Position numbers and translations under genes: made by a program. Shown here piece after piece: positions 10,696 to 23,060 of a stretch of DNA of 64,000 nucleotides. The stretch covers positions 25,529,463 to 25,593,462 of the forward strand of contig NC_058137.1 in the NCBI RefSeq assembly GCF_011075055.1, written 5' to 3'. Position 1 is the first letter of the stretch. The number at the start of each line of letters is the position of its first letter. Source of the DNA: Mangifera indica (lineage: Eukaryota > Streptophyta > Magnoliopsida > Sapindales > Anacardiaceae). The notes below the pieces were generated by a model. It made no database searches and was not told the DNA's origin. It saw only the letters and a list, made by a program, of their open reading frames with translations.

Positions 10696-12688
10696 TGAAA
10701 TACCCAAATCTTGGTTATAGGTGAAACTAAAGGGGGCTATACGAAATCTTGCCCACATATGGGGGTTAAGTGGAAATTTTCCTTTTATTTGCTAATAAAA
10801 GTCAGTAGCCTTTTCTTCTTCAGCAAGAAGAAAAGAAACAGAGCACAGACGGGAGAAAACAGAGAAAGAAAGGGAAAGAAGAGAAGGGAAGAAAGAAAAG
10901 AAAAGAAAGAAGAAGAAAAGAAAGAAAAAGAAGGAAAGGGAAAGGAAGAGAAAAGGGATTTATAGGAAAAGGGAATAGGGTATTTCATTTTTATTCAAAA
11001 AATTTTAGGGTTTGTTATATTTATTCAAATTAGGGATTTCCAAATTTTTGATCATATTGTTTCCAATTGGTTTAAATAGGTGAAGAAAAAGGGAGATTAG
11101 CAAGAGATTTCAACTCTGACTTAGAGACTACCCAAATCAGTGAGTGGGAATAAACTTTTCTTCCTTTATGATTTTTTGGGTATAAATTTTATTTATAGTT
11201 TTGTGAAACTTTATAGTATTTATTGTGAATCCTTGAAAATGGCAGTATGGATTTGGTGGAAATCTCTCAAAAATAAAATAAAATAAAATAGTTTTCTTTA
11301 TGTATGTTATGGAATTAGGATTTGGGTGGCTATAAAGTAAAAGTTACATTATTCAGTGGATTCAGAATGTTTAAATTAAGTTATGTGGTGACCAAGTGAA
11401 TTCTGGAAATTATTAAATTGCTGTTTTGTGTTGTGGTTGAGTTGAAATTGTTTAGTTGAGCTTCATGTGAGTTGGAAGTGGTTTTATTTGAGCTTCATGT
11501 GAGTTGGAAGTGTTTAGTTGATAATTTATGTGTGATTGAGATTTGCTCATGGTGATTGTGGCGCTTGCCAATGAGTATTGTTCTAAACAAAAATTGATAT
11601 GGTGAAAATAAATTATATTATTTGAATGTTCTGGTTATTACCTATTATGCGATTAGTGCTCTGCCTGTGCTATATTTATGTCAGGTACGACAGATTTAGA
11701 TGCTTTGCCTGTGCAATATTTATACAGGTACGACAGAATTTAGTGCTCTGCTTGTGCTTTATTTCATGCCAAGTATGACAGAATCGAATGCTCTGCCCGT
11801 GTGAGATTTTAGTATACCGGGTATGACAGTTGTTTTTCTTTTGCTCTGCCTAGGTGGGGACACCCCCAGGTATGACAGATTTCCTTTTATATGATATTTT
11901 GATGTATATCTTTATGTTGGAAATGGTGGGATATCTTTATATTTAAAAATCTTGATATGGAAGGAAACCTATAAGATAAAGATAGTATTGCTATTGAGTT
12001 GGAAGTGGAAATTCATAAATGATTGATTTGTTCCTATAAGAAAAAGGTAGTATGGTTAATTTCATTCTTGAGAAAATCAATTTATGAGATGATTTTGTGA
12101 TGAACGTTTCAAGTTAAATGAGAAGCATGTGGTTTAAGCATAAGCATACTATTATATTTTGACATGCATTAATATTCTCAAGGATTTAAATTTCCTACTC
12201 ACTGAGCTTTTAGCTTACCCTTATAAATGTTTTCCTCCCTCCAGGACATCCTCCAGATCGTGCGGGATAGTGTTTTGTTGGGTTGTGCCACGGTATAACA
12301 TCTTTCGTGGATGTTTTCATTTGCACGCATCTATATAAATTTTTTGTTGTTTTTTTTATAAACTTGTGAAATGTTGAAAGGCCGGAGGCCTAATTACAAT
12401 ATTCTCATGACTTTTGAAATGAGTAAAGATGTAAATTATTTTGTCATGTATATGATAAGGCCGGAGGCCTGATTACAGGTTTATTTTATGATTTCTTGGC
12501 TTTAATCAGGATGTATTATGACATATACTTATACAAAGGCCGGAGGCCTATAGATGATATTATTTTATGTGTTAGAATATGGTGTAGAAAGGTTTTTCAA
12601 ACAGAAATACAGGATGCATTTCGCCCTTCTAAGCCTATAACGGTATTCTCAGAGGTTATAGGATAGCGGATCGGGATGGGTCCTGTCA
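10696..12688 (+). mobile_element. Solo LTR of the window's Ty3/gypsy family
   Basis: It begins TGAAATACCCAAATC and ends GGTCCTGTCA, the same termini as the LTRs at 15250, 20623, 52774 and 59759. It is flanked by the 5-bp duplication ACTTC at 10691-10695 and 12689-12693. The unoccupied site survives at 62345-62349 in the second duplication copy, where the flanks join with a single ACTTC. There is no internal domain, so it is the product of LTR-LTR recombination. It lacks about 30 bp found in the full LTRs near 12145. The purine-rich tract near 10820-10960 gives false open frames on both strands. Confidence 0.93.
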
Positions 12689-12693
12689 ACTTC

Positions 12694-13393
12694 GATCACA
12701 TTTCTCATCGTCCTATTTTTTATGTTGCAGTTCAACAACTTCTCTATTTTATAATATTTCAGTACTATTGTTCATTAACCAAAGAGAAAGAAATTAGAAG
12801 GTTATGGTTGACGTAATTTTTTATTACAAAAAACAGTATTTTAAAATCCAAATCGGATTGACTTATTCGGCTGATCTAACTAGGAACCTTTCTATAAATT
12901 GATCCAATTTTCATGTAATTGTTAACAAATTGACAAATCTATCAACTCCATCAAAACCGATATAAATACTTTAGTTTATGAAAATTTTTATAGATACTTA
13001 GTTCCAAATATAAAATGGTTTGTGCTTTAAAATTTAGAGTTAAAGAACTTGTCATAAATCAAATGCATTTTATATGAATCATTTGTACCATAATGTTGTG
13101 CATTGTGTTATTAATATAGATAAATAGTTTTCAAAAACTGTACTGGTTTTTTTTTTTACGGTGATAAATTTGAAAATCTTTTGATAGATGTCATTTGTAT
13201 TAATTAATTAAATAATTATATATTGTTATGAAGTGATAATTAAACTTTTTATGATTATTTATTCAATTATGGAAGATTATATTGAAATTGTCTGATTGAA
13301 CTGTGAATCAATATAATAATTGGTTTGACTATCTATTCGATTTTAAAAACATTATAAAAAATAAAATAAAATATTATCCTAAACATAAATTAT
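12694..13393. other. AT-rich spacer
   Basis: No gene is seen. It matches 62350-63042 in the second duplication copy. Confidence 0.5.
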
Positions 13394-13713
13394 CTCTAAC
13401 TATGTTTGATAAAAATGAGTAATAAAAAATAATAAAATATTATTTTACTTAAATGTTATTGGATATAATTATTGTAAAATATTTTTTATATTAATTGAAT
13501 ATCAAAGTATTTTTGTTCTAAAAGATTAATGTTTTAATAACTAAGATAAAGTTAGTAATCAAATTATCTCTTATATTATCTGTCATGTTACTATCATCGA
13601 TAATATAAAATTTTCAAAATCTTTTATAATTTAATAAACTAAACAAAGAAATATATTATATAAAAGATAGATTATCATTATAATATTTGAATAATTGAAC
13701 TAAACTATCCCTC
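13394..13713. mobile_element. Decayed MITE related to the element at 34751-35232
   Basis: Successive blocks appear in the same order as in the clean MITE at 34751: tatgtttgataaaa, attattttacttaaatg, gatataattattg, attatctgtca and ataaaagatagattatca. The G-rich termini are not preserved, so the ends are approximate. The same remnant occurs at 63043-63376, so it predates the large duplication. Confidence 0.45.
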
Positions 13714-14396
13714 CATGTAATTGTCAAAGCCTAAAGATTGGTCAGCCACTTCTTGCTCTTCAGTGATTCTCACCATTGGTAAGATAGATTCTTCATCTAC
13801 CGAAAACACTCAACAGGTCTAGGTTCTTTCTATTTTATGCATGTGTGTGGATTATGGTCTATTGTTTGAAGATTCTGCCATACTTAGGTTTGTTCTTAAC
13901 GAATTCTTTGATCAACATACATATTTTTCAAATTCAACAACGAAGTGGGTTGAAAAAATGAACCACTCAATAATATCGACGTTACAAGATCAATACAATA
14001 TCTCATATTTCTAAAGACGTTTCATCAATGTCTAATTATAATGAATATAATCTAAATAATGAGATATTAATTAAAATAGACAGTCGTTTTCTCGTCTAAA
14101 TCTTTTTCGGCAACAAATTTGACGTTTTACCTTTTTAAGCAAATTATTTTTTTCATTCCAAAAATATCCCTTGTTTAATTTCTCAACCTTACCATAATAT
14201 TTCGCCGATTAATTGTCTACCTTTCATAAAAAGCATTAAGATTAAATTATCTGTAATGAATAAAATTTATAAATTAAAAAACATATTAATTTTTTATAAA
14301 ATAATTTATTGTTATATATCGAAAATAATTGATATATCGAACGTTTTTTTAAAACGGTACATTTTTCTCAAAACAGTGCGTTTTATTCTCAAACAG

Positions 14397-15110
14397 GTTA
14401 CGTGAAGGGGTGTGAAAATTTGGAAAGGGGTGCGGGAAGGGAATAGGTGGGTTAAGAGGTGCAAAAATTTGAAAAAGGGTGCGGGAATTTGGAAAGGGGT
14501 ACGGGACGGGTGTGGCAAGCATTGCGGGTGCGTGAAAGGTACGATAATTGCTGAAAAAGTACAACAATTGTTGAAAGAGTGTGGCAATTGCTGAAAGGGT
14601 GCATAAAAGGGTGCGATAATTGCTGAAAAGGTGTTTGGAAGGGTGTGACAATTTCTGAAAGGGTGCGGCAAGTATTACAGGTGTAGATATTGCTGAAAGG
14701 GTGCGTGGAAGGTGCGACAATTGCTAAAAGGGTGCGGTAAGCATTGCGGGTGCTAGAAAGGTGCGACAATTGCTGAAAGGGTGCGGCGAAGGGTGCGATA
14801 ATTTCTGAAAGGGTGCGTGAATTTACTAAAGGGTGCGGGAATGGGTGCGAGTGCATGAAGAGGTGCGGAAATTGACTAAATGGTGCAGAAAGGGGTACGA
14901 GTGGGTGAAAGGGTGCAGATGCGTGATGGGTGCAAGAATTGGTGCGAGTGCGTGAAAGGGTACGAGTTGGTGAAAGGGTGCAGATGCATGATGGGTGCAA
15001 GAATTGGTGCGAGTGCGTGAAGGGGTGCAAGTGCGTGAAAGTGTGCGGGTGTGTGAAGAGGTGCGAGAATTTACTAAAGGGTGTGGGAATGGATGCGGGT
15101 GCATGGAATA
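14397..15110 (+). repeat. G-rich minisatellite, left arm of the Mutator-like element
   Basis: Irregular short units built on gaaagggtgcg, with variants such as gggtgcgtgaatttactaaa and ggtgcgagtgcgtgaaa, repeat across about 700 bp. Open frames on both strands here (for example 14452-15030 minus) are low-complexity readings of the repeat. An AT-rich palindromic stretch (15111-15215) follows and would form the loop of the fold-back. Confidence 0.85.
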
Positions 15111-15249
15111 TAAAAAATATATATTATATTATATTAATAATATATATTATATTATATTATATATATTGTTAATATAATATAATATAATATAATATATATA
15201 TAATATATATTCATTTCTTGCACCCTTTTATATTTAAAGGGGGGTGCGT

Positions 15250-17317
15250 TGAAATACCAAAATCTTGGTTATATGTGAAACTAAAGGGGGCTATACGAAA
15301 TCTTAGACATATATCGGGGTTAAGTGGAAATTTTCCTTTTATTTACAAATAAAAGTCAGTAGCCTTTTCTTCTTCAGCAAGAAGAAAAGAAACAGAGCAC
15401 AAACGGGAGAAAACAAAGAAAGAAAGGGAAAGAAGAGAAGGGAAGAAAGAAAAGAAAAGAAAGAAGAAAAGAAAGAAAAAGAAGGAAAGGGAAAGGAAGA
15501 GAAAAGGGATTTATAGAAAAAGGGAATAGGGTATTTCATTTTTATTCAAAAAATTTTAGGGTTTGTTATATTTGTTCAAATTAGGGATTTCCAAAATTTT
15601 GATCATATTGTTTCCAATTGATTTGAATAGGTGAAGAAGAAGAGAGATTTACAAGAGATTTCAACTCTGATTTAGAGGCTACCCAAATCAGTGAGTGGGA
15701 ATAAACTTTTCTTTCTTTATGATTTTGGGTATAAATTTTATTTATAGTTTTGTGAAACTTTATGCTATTTATTGTGAATCCTTGAAAATGGTAGCATAGA
15801 TTTGGTGGAAACCTCTCAAAAAGAAAAATAAAATAAAATAGTTTCTTTATGTATGTTGTGAATTTAGGTTATGAAAGGCTATAAGGTAAAAGTTATATTA
15901 TTCAATGGATTCAGAATGCTTAAATTAAGTTATGTGGTGATCAAGTGAATTCTAGAAATTATTAAATTGATGTTTTGTGTTGTGGTTGAGTTGAAATTGT
16001 TTAGTTGAGCTTCATGTGAGTTGGAAGTGGTTTTATTTGAGCTTCATGTGAGCTGGAAGTGTTTAGTTGATAATTTATGTGTGATTGAGATTTGCTTATG
16101 GTGATTGTGGCGATTGCCAATGAGTATTGTTCTAAACAAAAAAAATTGATATGGTGAAATAAATTATATTATTTGGATGTTTTGGTTATTACTCATTATG
16201 AAATAAAATGCTCTGTCTGTGCACTATTTATGCCAGATACGACAGATTTAGATGCTCTGCCTGTAAAATATTTATGTCAGGTACGACAGATTTAGATGCT
16301 CTACCTGTGCGATATCTATACAGGTACGACAAAATTTAGTGCTCTGTTTGTGCTTTATTTCATGCCAAGTATGACAGAATCGAATGCTCTGCCCGTGTGA
16401 GATTTTAATATACCGGGTATGACAGTGTTTTCCTTTTGCTCTGCCTAGGTGGGGACACCCCTGCGTATGACAGATTTTTCTTTCATATGATATTTTGATG
16501 TATATCTTTATATTGGGATTGTGTGAGATCTATGGGAAAATTATCCTAATATCTTGATATGGAAGGAAACCTATAAGATAAAGATAGTATTGTTATTAAG
16601 TTGGATGTGGAAAGTCATAAATGATTGATATGTTCCTATGAGAAAAGGTAGTATCGTTAATTTCTTTCTTGAGACAATCAATTTATGTGATGATTGTGTG
16701 ATGAACGTTTCAAGTTAAATGAGAAGCATGTGGTTTAAGCATAATTAGCATAGTGTGTGGCTCATATTTTGGCATACTATTATATTTTGACATGCATTAA
16801 TATTCTCAAAGATTTAAATTTCCTACTCATTGAGCTTTTAGCTCACCCTTATAAATGTTTTCCTCCCTCCAGGACATCCTACAGATCGTGCGGGATAGTG
16901 TTTTGTTGGGTTGTGCCACGGTGTAACATCTTTCGTGGATGTTTTCATTTTGCACGCATCTATATAGACTTTTTGTTGTTTATTTTAAACTTATGAAATA
17001 TTGAAAGGCCGGAGGCCTAATTACCATATTCTCATAATCTTTTGAAATGAGTAAAGATGTAAATTATTTTGTTATGTATATGATAAGGCCGGAGGCCTGA
17101 TTTCAGGTTTATTTTCTGATTTTCTTGGTTTCAAATCAGGATGTATTTTGATATGTACTCACATAAAGGCCGGAGACCTATAGATGATATTATATTATGT
17201 GCTAGGTTATGGTGCAGAAAAGTTTTCAAACAGAATTACAGGATGCATTTCGCCCTTTTAAGCCTATAACGGTATTCTCAGAGGTTATAGGATAGCGGGT
17301 CGGGATGGGTCCTGTCA
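15250..17317 (+). repeat. 5' LTR of the nested Ty3/gypsy element
   Basis: 2068 bp, beginning TGAAATACC and ending CCTGTCA. It carries a purine-rich tract near 15370-15510, an array of degenerate units of the form ctctgcctgtgc...ggtacgacag (about 16205-16475), and copies of aaggccggaggcct near 17006, 17085 and 17166. Confidence 0.93.
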
Positions 17318-17320
17318 ACT

Positions 17321-17332
17321 TGGTATCAGAGC
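17321..17332 (+). other. Primer binding site, initiator-Met tRNA
   Basis: TGGTATCAGAGC begins 3 nt after the 5' LTR. It is complementary to the 3' end of plant initiator methionine tRNA. Confidence 0.85.
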
Positions 17333-17415
17333 AAAGGTTGTAGATTCTAAGGGCATTTCAAGAAGTATGCATATAAGTTTCTAAATCATTTGAAATTGTA
17401 TTTGTAGACACCAAT

Positions 17416-18935
17416 ATGAGGCGACGTGGCCAAGCTCGCATGAGACCTCTTGGGGATTTGTTAACTCCTCAAGTTGGAGAAGGGAAAATGAACTAATAGA
17501 GGAAGTGGTGGGTGAGTTGGTTGCCCATGTACCAGATTCTCAAGTGCCACCTATTGATGTGGGAGCCGAACCAGTAGCTGAGCCAAATATGGAGCCTTCA
17601 ACTGATGGGATTAATGTGGAGCAAGCTATTGGTAGACTGGCTCAATTAGTCACTAGAGTGGCTCAAAATCAGATTCCAGTGCATCAAGAAAGTGTCAACA
17701 CCATTGAAAGAGCCAGAAAATTGGGTGCCAAAACCTTTGATGGGAACGGAGATCCTACAGTTGCAGAGTCTTGGATGAGTAGGACCGAGCGTATATTTGA
17801 AGTGATGGAGTGTTCAGACTCTCAGAAACTACGATTCGCTACCTTTCTTTTGGAGGGTAAGGCATACCATTGGTGGAAAATGGTGCAACAAAAATATAGG
17901 GATTCGACAGTAATAACTTGGGGAAACTTTTGTCAAGAGTTTTCAGATCACTACTACTCAAGGGTGTATCAAGATACAAAAAGAAGTGAATTTCTTAGAC
18001 TGACACAAGGAAGTATGTCAGTGGAGGAATATATGAATAAATTCATCGAGCTCTCTCGGTTTGCCCCGTTGATTGTAAGAGATGAGAGAGAGAGGTGTAG
18101 AAAGTTTGAAGAAGGTTTCCGAGGGCGAATTAGAACAGTAGTGACTGCAAGCTCTTACTTAGAGTTCAGGAAATTGGTAGAAACAGCTATGAGAGTTGAA
18201 GGAAGCCTCACAGAGACAGAGAAGAGAGAGTTCCAAGGGCAAAAACGAAAGGTTAGTGGTTGGATACCAGGTGGGCAGAGAGAGAGAATACAGAAAAAAG
18301 AAGGCAAATTTTCTAGACAATCAAGTGCATCATTCTAGAGTGGGAGATCCAAATTTCAAGAGGGTCAAAGACAGTTTCAAGGGCAACAGTCAATGGGGAG
18401 CAACACTTGGAATCCAGGGTCTTTGGGAGGTATACCTCAAGATAGTAAAGGTCAACACTCTCAATGTAATAATTGTGGAAGATTCCATTCGGGACAATGT
18501 CAGAGAGGGGCCCTGAATTGTTATCGTTGTGGACAGTTTGGTCATTTTAAAAGAGATTGCCCTTTGTCATCTCAAGTTGTGAGTGTCACTCAAGGATCAG
18601 TCAAACAGAATTTTCAAAAGAGTAGTGGTCAGTATCAAAGACACCAAGGGCTTCAGATTAGAGAGAGGTCTAGTGTGGGTACTCAAGGGCAGGTTAGTGG
18701 TACTCATAGTGGTAGTAGTCGGCAAAAGGGACCAGGACGACCTCAAGCTCAAGCACGTGTTTTTGCTTTGACTCAACAAGAAGCCTATGCCTCTCCAAAT
18801 GTGGTTACGAGTATGTTGTTTATCTTTGACCGAGAGGCTTTCACTTTAATTGATCCTAGTTCCACTCATTCTTTTGTTTCTTATGCATTTGCTAAACATG
18901 CCAATAAAGAGTTGAACCTTCGCCAGAGAAGATAG
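17416..18935 (+). pseudogene. Damaged gag and protease start of the nested element
   Basis: The first ATG (17416) is put out of phase by a 1-nt loss near 17480 relative to the sister element. The main gag frame reads from about 17490. It contains the retrotransposon capsid-like region (KAYHWW near 17860) and, after a TAG at 18336-18338, a zinc knuckle CYRCGQFGHFKRDC. The protease active-site region reads DPSSTHSF where the sister has DAGSTHSF, so the essential Gly is lost. The frame then runs through a deletion junction at 18906-18913 and stops at a TAG (18933-18935) that replaces a Trp codon. Confidence 0.85.
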
Positions 18936-20585
18936 ATTGAGCTTATTAAAGATTATGATTGTTCAATCGACTATCATCCGGGAAAGGCAAATGTTGTCGC
19001 AGATGCACTTAGTAGGAAATCTCAAGGTGTTGTAGCATATGTGAAGGTGAAACCTTGTTCCTTGTTGATGGAATTAAGGACTCTCAGGACGAAACTGAGT
19101 ATTAGTACTTCAGGAGTCTTATTAGCTAGTCTTCAAATTCGACCCATCTTAATTGATCGAATCCGAGAAATGCAATATTTAGACCCTCATCTAGTGAAGT
19201 TAAAGAATGACGTAAGTAAAGGATTGCGAACGGATTTTATAATAAAAGATGATGGCATGCTTATGATGGGAGATAGAATTTGTGTACCAGATCACTAGGA
19301 ATTATAGAAGGACATTTTAGAAGAGATTCATGCCTCAGCTTATGCCTTACATCCAGGTAGTACTAAGATGTATCGTACCTTGAGAAATCATTATTGGTGG
19401 CAAGGAATGAAAAGAGAGATCGCAGAATTTGTTTCCAGATGTTTAGTATGCCAGCAAGTGAAAGCTGAACATCAAAAACCTGCTGGACTTTTGCAACCGC
19501 TTCCTATTCCTCAATGGAAATGGGAGCATATCACCATGGATTTTGTGTCAGGTCTTCCCCGTACCAAGAACGGGTATGATGGCATTTGGGTCATTGTGGA
19601 TCGTCTAACAAAATCAGCCCATTTCCTGCCAATCAAAACCACACATTCGCTTGATAAGTTAGCAAGTATTTATGTAGCTGAGATTGTACGTCTTCATGGT
19701 GCTCCAGTATCCATAGTATCAGACAGAGATCCTAGGTTTACTTCTCGGTTTTGGCCAAGTCTACAAAATGCCTTGGGTACAAAGTTGAAATTTAGCACAG
19801 CCTTTCATCCTCAAACTGATGGACAGTCAGAAAGAACTATCCAGACCTTAGAAGATATGTTAAGGGCTTGTGTGATGGAGTTCAAAGGTAGTTGGGATAA
19901 CTATTTACCTTTAGCAGAATTTGCCTACAACAATAGCTATCAAGCTAGCATTGGAATGCCTCCGTATGAAGCCTTGTATGGTAGAAAATGCAGAACTCCA
20001 GTGTGTTGGAATGAAGTAGGTGAGAGAGTATTGCTAGGCCCTGAGATCATGCGAGACACGAATGAAAAGATTTGTCTTATTCGCCAACGACTGAAAGCAG
20101 CCCAAGATAGACAGAAAAGCTATGCTGATAAGCGTAGAAGAGAATTGGAGTTCCAAGTGGGTGAAAAAGTGTTTCTACGAGTTTCACCTTGGAAAGGCTT
20201 ACTAAGATTCGGGAAACGAGGTAAATTGAGCCCAAGATATATTGGCCCATATGACATTCTTGAAAGAGTAGGTGTTGTCGCTTATCGACTAGCCTTACCC
20301 CTTGAGTTATCTAAGATTCATAATGTTTTTCATGTTTCCATGCTTCGCAAGTATGTGCCCGATCCCACTCATGTTCTTCAGCATCAACCGGTTAAATTAA
20401 AAGAGGATTTGAGTTACCAAGAAGGGCCAAAGAGAATTATCGATGTGAAACAACAAGTGCTTCGTACTAGAACCATTCCTTGGGTTAAGGTGCATTGGAA
20501 AAATCACTCGGTGGAAGAAGCAACTTGGGAACGTGAAGAGGATATGCGGGCTCAATATCCAGAATTGTTTCAATCAGGTATATAA
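18936..20585 (+). pseudogene. RNase H tail, integrase and chromodomain-like end of the nested element
   Basis: Right after the deletion junction come the last RNase H residues ([17 protein letters not shown]). Two stop codons near 19296-19308 follow. A clean frame then runs from 19368 to 20585. It holds the integrase zinc region (CLVCQQVK), the catalytic Asp in ITMDFVSGLP, the second Asp in VSDRDPRF and the Glu in DGQSERTIQ, then a chromodomain-like tail (VHWKNHSVEEATWE). The integrase triad is intact, unlike in the sister element. Confidence 0.85.
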
Positions 20586-20609
20586 TTTCGAGGACGAAAT
20601 TTGTTCTTT

Positions 20610-20621
20610 AGGGGGGGAGAG
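20610..20621 (+). other. Polypurine tract of the nested element
   Basis: AGGGGGGGAGAG ends 1 nt before the 3' LTR, the expected place for plus-strand priming. Confidence 0.85.
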
Positions 20622-20622
20622 T

Positions 20623-22691
20623 TGAAATACCCAAATCTTGGTTATATGTGAAACTAAAGGGGGTTATACGAAATCTTAGACATATATGGGGGTTAAGTGG
20701 AAATTTTCCTTTTATTTACAAATAAAAGTCAGTAGCCTTTTCTTCTTCAACAAGAAGAAAAGAAACAGAGCACAGACGGGAGAAAACAGAGAAAGAAAGG
20801 GAAAGAAGAGAAGGGAAGAAAGAAAAGAAAAGAAAGAAGAAAAGAAAGAAAAAGAAGGAAAGGGAAAGGAAGAGAAAAGGGATTTATAGAAAAAGGGAAT
20901 AGGGTATTTCATTTTTATTCAAAAAATTTTAGGGTTTGTTATATTTGTTCAAATTAGGGATTTCCAAAATTTTGATCATATTGTTTCCAATTGATTTGAA
21001 TAGGTGAAGAAGAAGGGAGATTTACAAGAGATTTCAACTCTGATTTAGAGGCTACCCAAATCAGTGAGTGGGAATAAACTTTTCTTTCTTTATGATTTTT
21101 GGGTATAAATTTTATTTATAGTTTTGTGAAACTTTATGCTATTTATTGTGAATCCTTGAAAATGGTAGCATGGATTTGGTGGAAACCTCTCAAAAAGAAA
21201 AATAAAATAAAATAGTTTCTTTATGTATGTTGTGAATTTAGGTTATGAAAGGCTATAAGGTAAAAGTTATATTATTCAATGGATTCAGAATGCTTAAATT
21301 AAGTTATGTGGTGATCAAGTGAATTCTAGAAATTATTAAATTGATGTTTTGTGTTGTGGTTGAGTTGAAATTGTTTAGTTGAGCTTCATGTGAGTTGGAA
21401 GTGGTTTTATTTGAGCTTCATGTGAGCTGGAAGTGTTTAGTTGATAATTTATGTGTGATTGAGATTTGCTTATGGTGATTGTGGCAATTGCCAATGAGTA
21501 TTGTTCTAAACAAAAAAAATTGATATGGTGAAATAAATTATATTATTTGGATGTTTTGGTTATTACTCATTATGAAATAAAATGCTCTGTCTGTGCACTA
21601 TTTATGCTAGATACGACAGATTTAGATGCTCTGCCTGTGAAATATTTATGCCAGGTACGACAGATTTAGATGCTCTGCCTGTGCGATATCTATACAGGTA
21701 CGACAAAATTTAGTGCTCTGTTTGTGCTTTATTTCATGCCAAGTATGACAGAATCGAATGCTCTGCCCGTGTGAGATTTTAATATACCGGGTATGACAGT
21801 GTTTTCCTTTTGCTCTGCCTAGGTGGGGACACCCCTGGGTATGACAGATTTTTCTTCCATATGATATTTTGATGTATATCTTTATATTGGGATTGTGTGA
21901 GATCTATGGGAAAATTATCCTAATATCTTGATATGGAAGGAAACCTATAAGATAAAGATAGTATTGTTATTAAGTTGGAAGTGGAAAGTCATAAATGATT
22001 GATATGTTCCTATAAGAAAAGGTAGTATCGTTAATTTCTTTCTTGAGACAATCAATTTATGTGATGATTGTGTGATGAACGTTTCAAGTTAAATGAGAAG
22101 CATGTGGTTTAAGCATAATTAGCATAGTGTGTGGCTCATATTTTGGTATACTATTATATTTTGACATGCATTAATATTCTCAAAGATTTAAATTTCCTAC
22201 TCACTGAGCTTTTAGCTCACCCTTATAAATGTTTTCCTCCCTCCAGGACATCCTACAGATCGTGCGGGATAGTGTTTTGTTGGGTTGTGCCACGGTGTAG
22301 CATCTTTCGTGGATGTTTTCATTTTGCACGCATCTATATAGACTTTTTGTTGTTTATTTTAAACTTATGAAATGTTGAAAGGCCGAAGGCCTAATTACCA
22401 TATTCTCATAATCTTTTGAAATGAGTAAAGATGTAAATTATTTTGTTATGTATATGATAAGGCCGGAGGCCTGATTTCAGGTTTATTTTCTGATTTTCTT
22501 GGTTTCAAATCAGGATGTATTTTGATATGTACTCACATAAAGGCTGGAGGCCTATAGATGATATCATATTATGTGCTAGGTTATGGTGTAGAAAAGTTTT
22601 CAAACAGAATTACAGGATGCATTTCGCCCTTCTAAGCCTATAACGGTATTCTCAGAGGTTATAGGATAGCGGGTCGGGATGGGTCCTGTCA
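20623..22691 (+). repeat. 3' LTR of the nested Ty3/gypsy element
   Basis: 2069 bp, nearly identical to the 5' LTR at 15250. The few differences seen include the third ggccggaggcc copy and the block near 21835. Such similarity implies a recent insertion. It is followed directly by the TSD TGCGT and the C-rich arm of the host element. Confidence 0.93.
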
Positions 22692-23060
22692 TGCGTGGAG
22701 GGGTGCAATGTCCTGCACCCTTTACGCATTTCCCGCACTCTTTCACGCACCCCCACCCTTTAGTAAATTCCCACACCTCTTCACACACCGCATCCATTCT
22801 TGCACCCTTTAGTTAATTCCTGCACCCCTTCACGCACCTGCACTAATTCTTGCACCCTTTCACGCATCCGCATCCATTCTCGCACCCTTTAGTAAATTCC
22901 CGCACCCCTTCATGCACCTACACCAATTCTCGCACCCTTTCACGTACCCACACCTATTCCCATACCCTTTAGTAAATTCATGCACCCGCACCCCTTCACG
23001 CACTCATTTGTGTTCCTGCACCCCTTCAACGTCACCCTTTCATGAACCAACCCACACACA
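22692..23060 (-). repeat. C-rich minisatellite, right arm of the Mutator-like element
   Basis: The plus strand reads in units such as cgcaccctttagtaaattcc, the reverse complement of the G-rich arm at 14397-15110. A transcript through the original element would fold on itself. This arm is about half the length of the left arm. Confidence 0.85.

Larger units (their letters stand above)
15250..22691 (+). mobile_element. Ty3/gypsy LTR retrotransposon nested in the Mutator-like element, deletion derivative
   Basis: It has two near-identical LTRs (15250-17317 and 20623-22691), a tRNA primer site at 17321, a polypurine tract at 20610-20621, and the 5-bp target duplication TGCGT at 15245-15249 and 22692-22696. 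The internal region keeps gag, a damaged protease start, integrase and a C-terminal chromodomain-like tail. It lacks reverse transcriptase and most of RNase H. Comparison with the sister element at 52774 shows the loss is exactly 1614 bp between two aaagagtt copies. The order PR-RT-RH-IN in the sister places the family in Ty3/gypsy, and the integrase and tail look chromovirus-like (Tekay/Del type, inferred). Confidence 0.93.

Noticed and set aside
10711..10988. Lys/Glu-rich plus-strand and Phe/Ser-rich minus-strand frames, repeated at 15339, 20686, 52836 and 59774
   Set aside because: They are the purine-rich tract of the LTRs read in both directions.
14312..15177. Several frames of 60-192 aa on both strands
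   Set aside because: They lie in the gggtgcg minisatellite arm and are low-complexity readings.
16757..16996. 79-aa frame recurring in each LTR
   Set aside because: It is conserved only because the LTRs are copies. It begins in LTR sequence and has no known domain.
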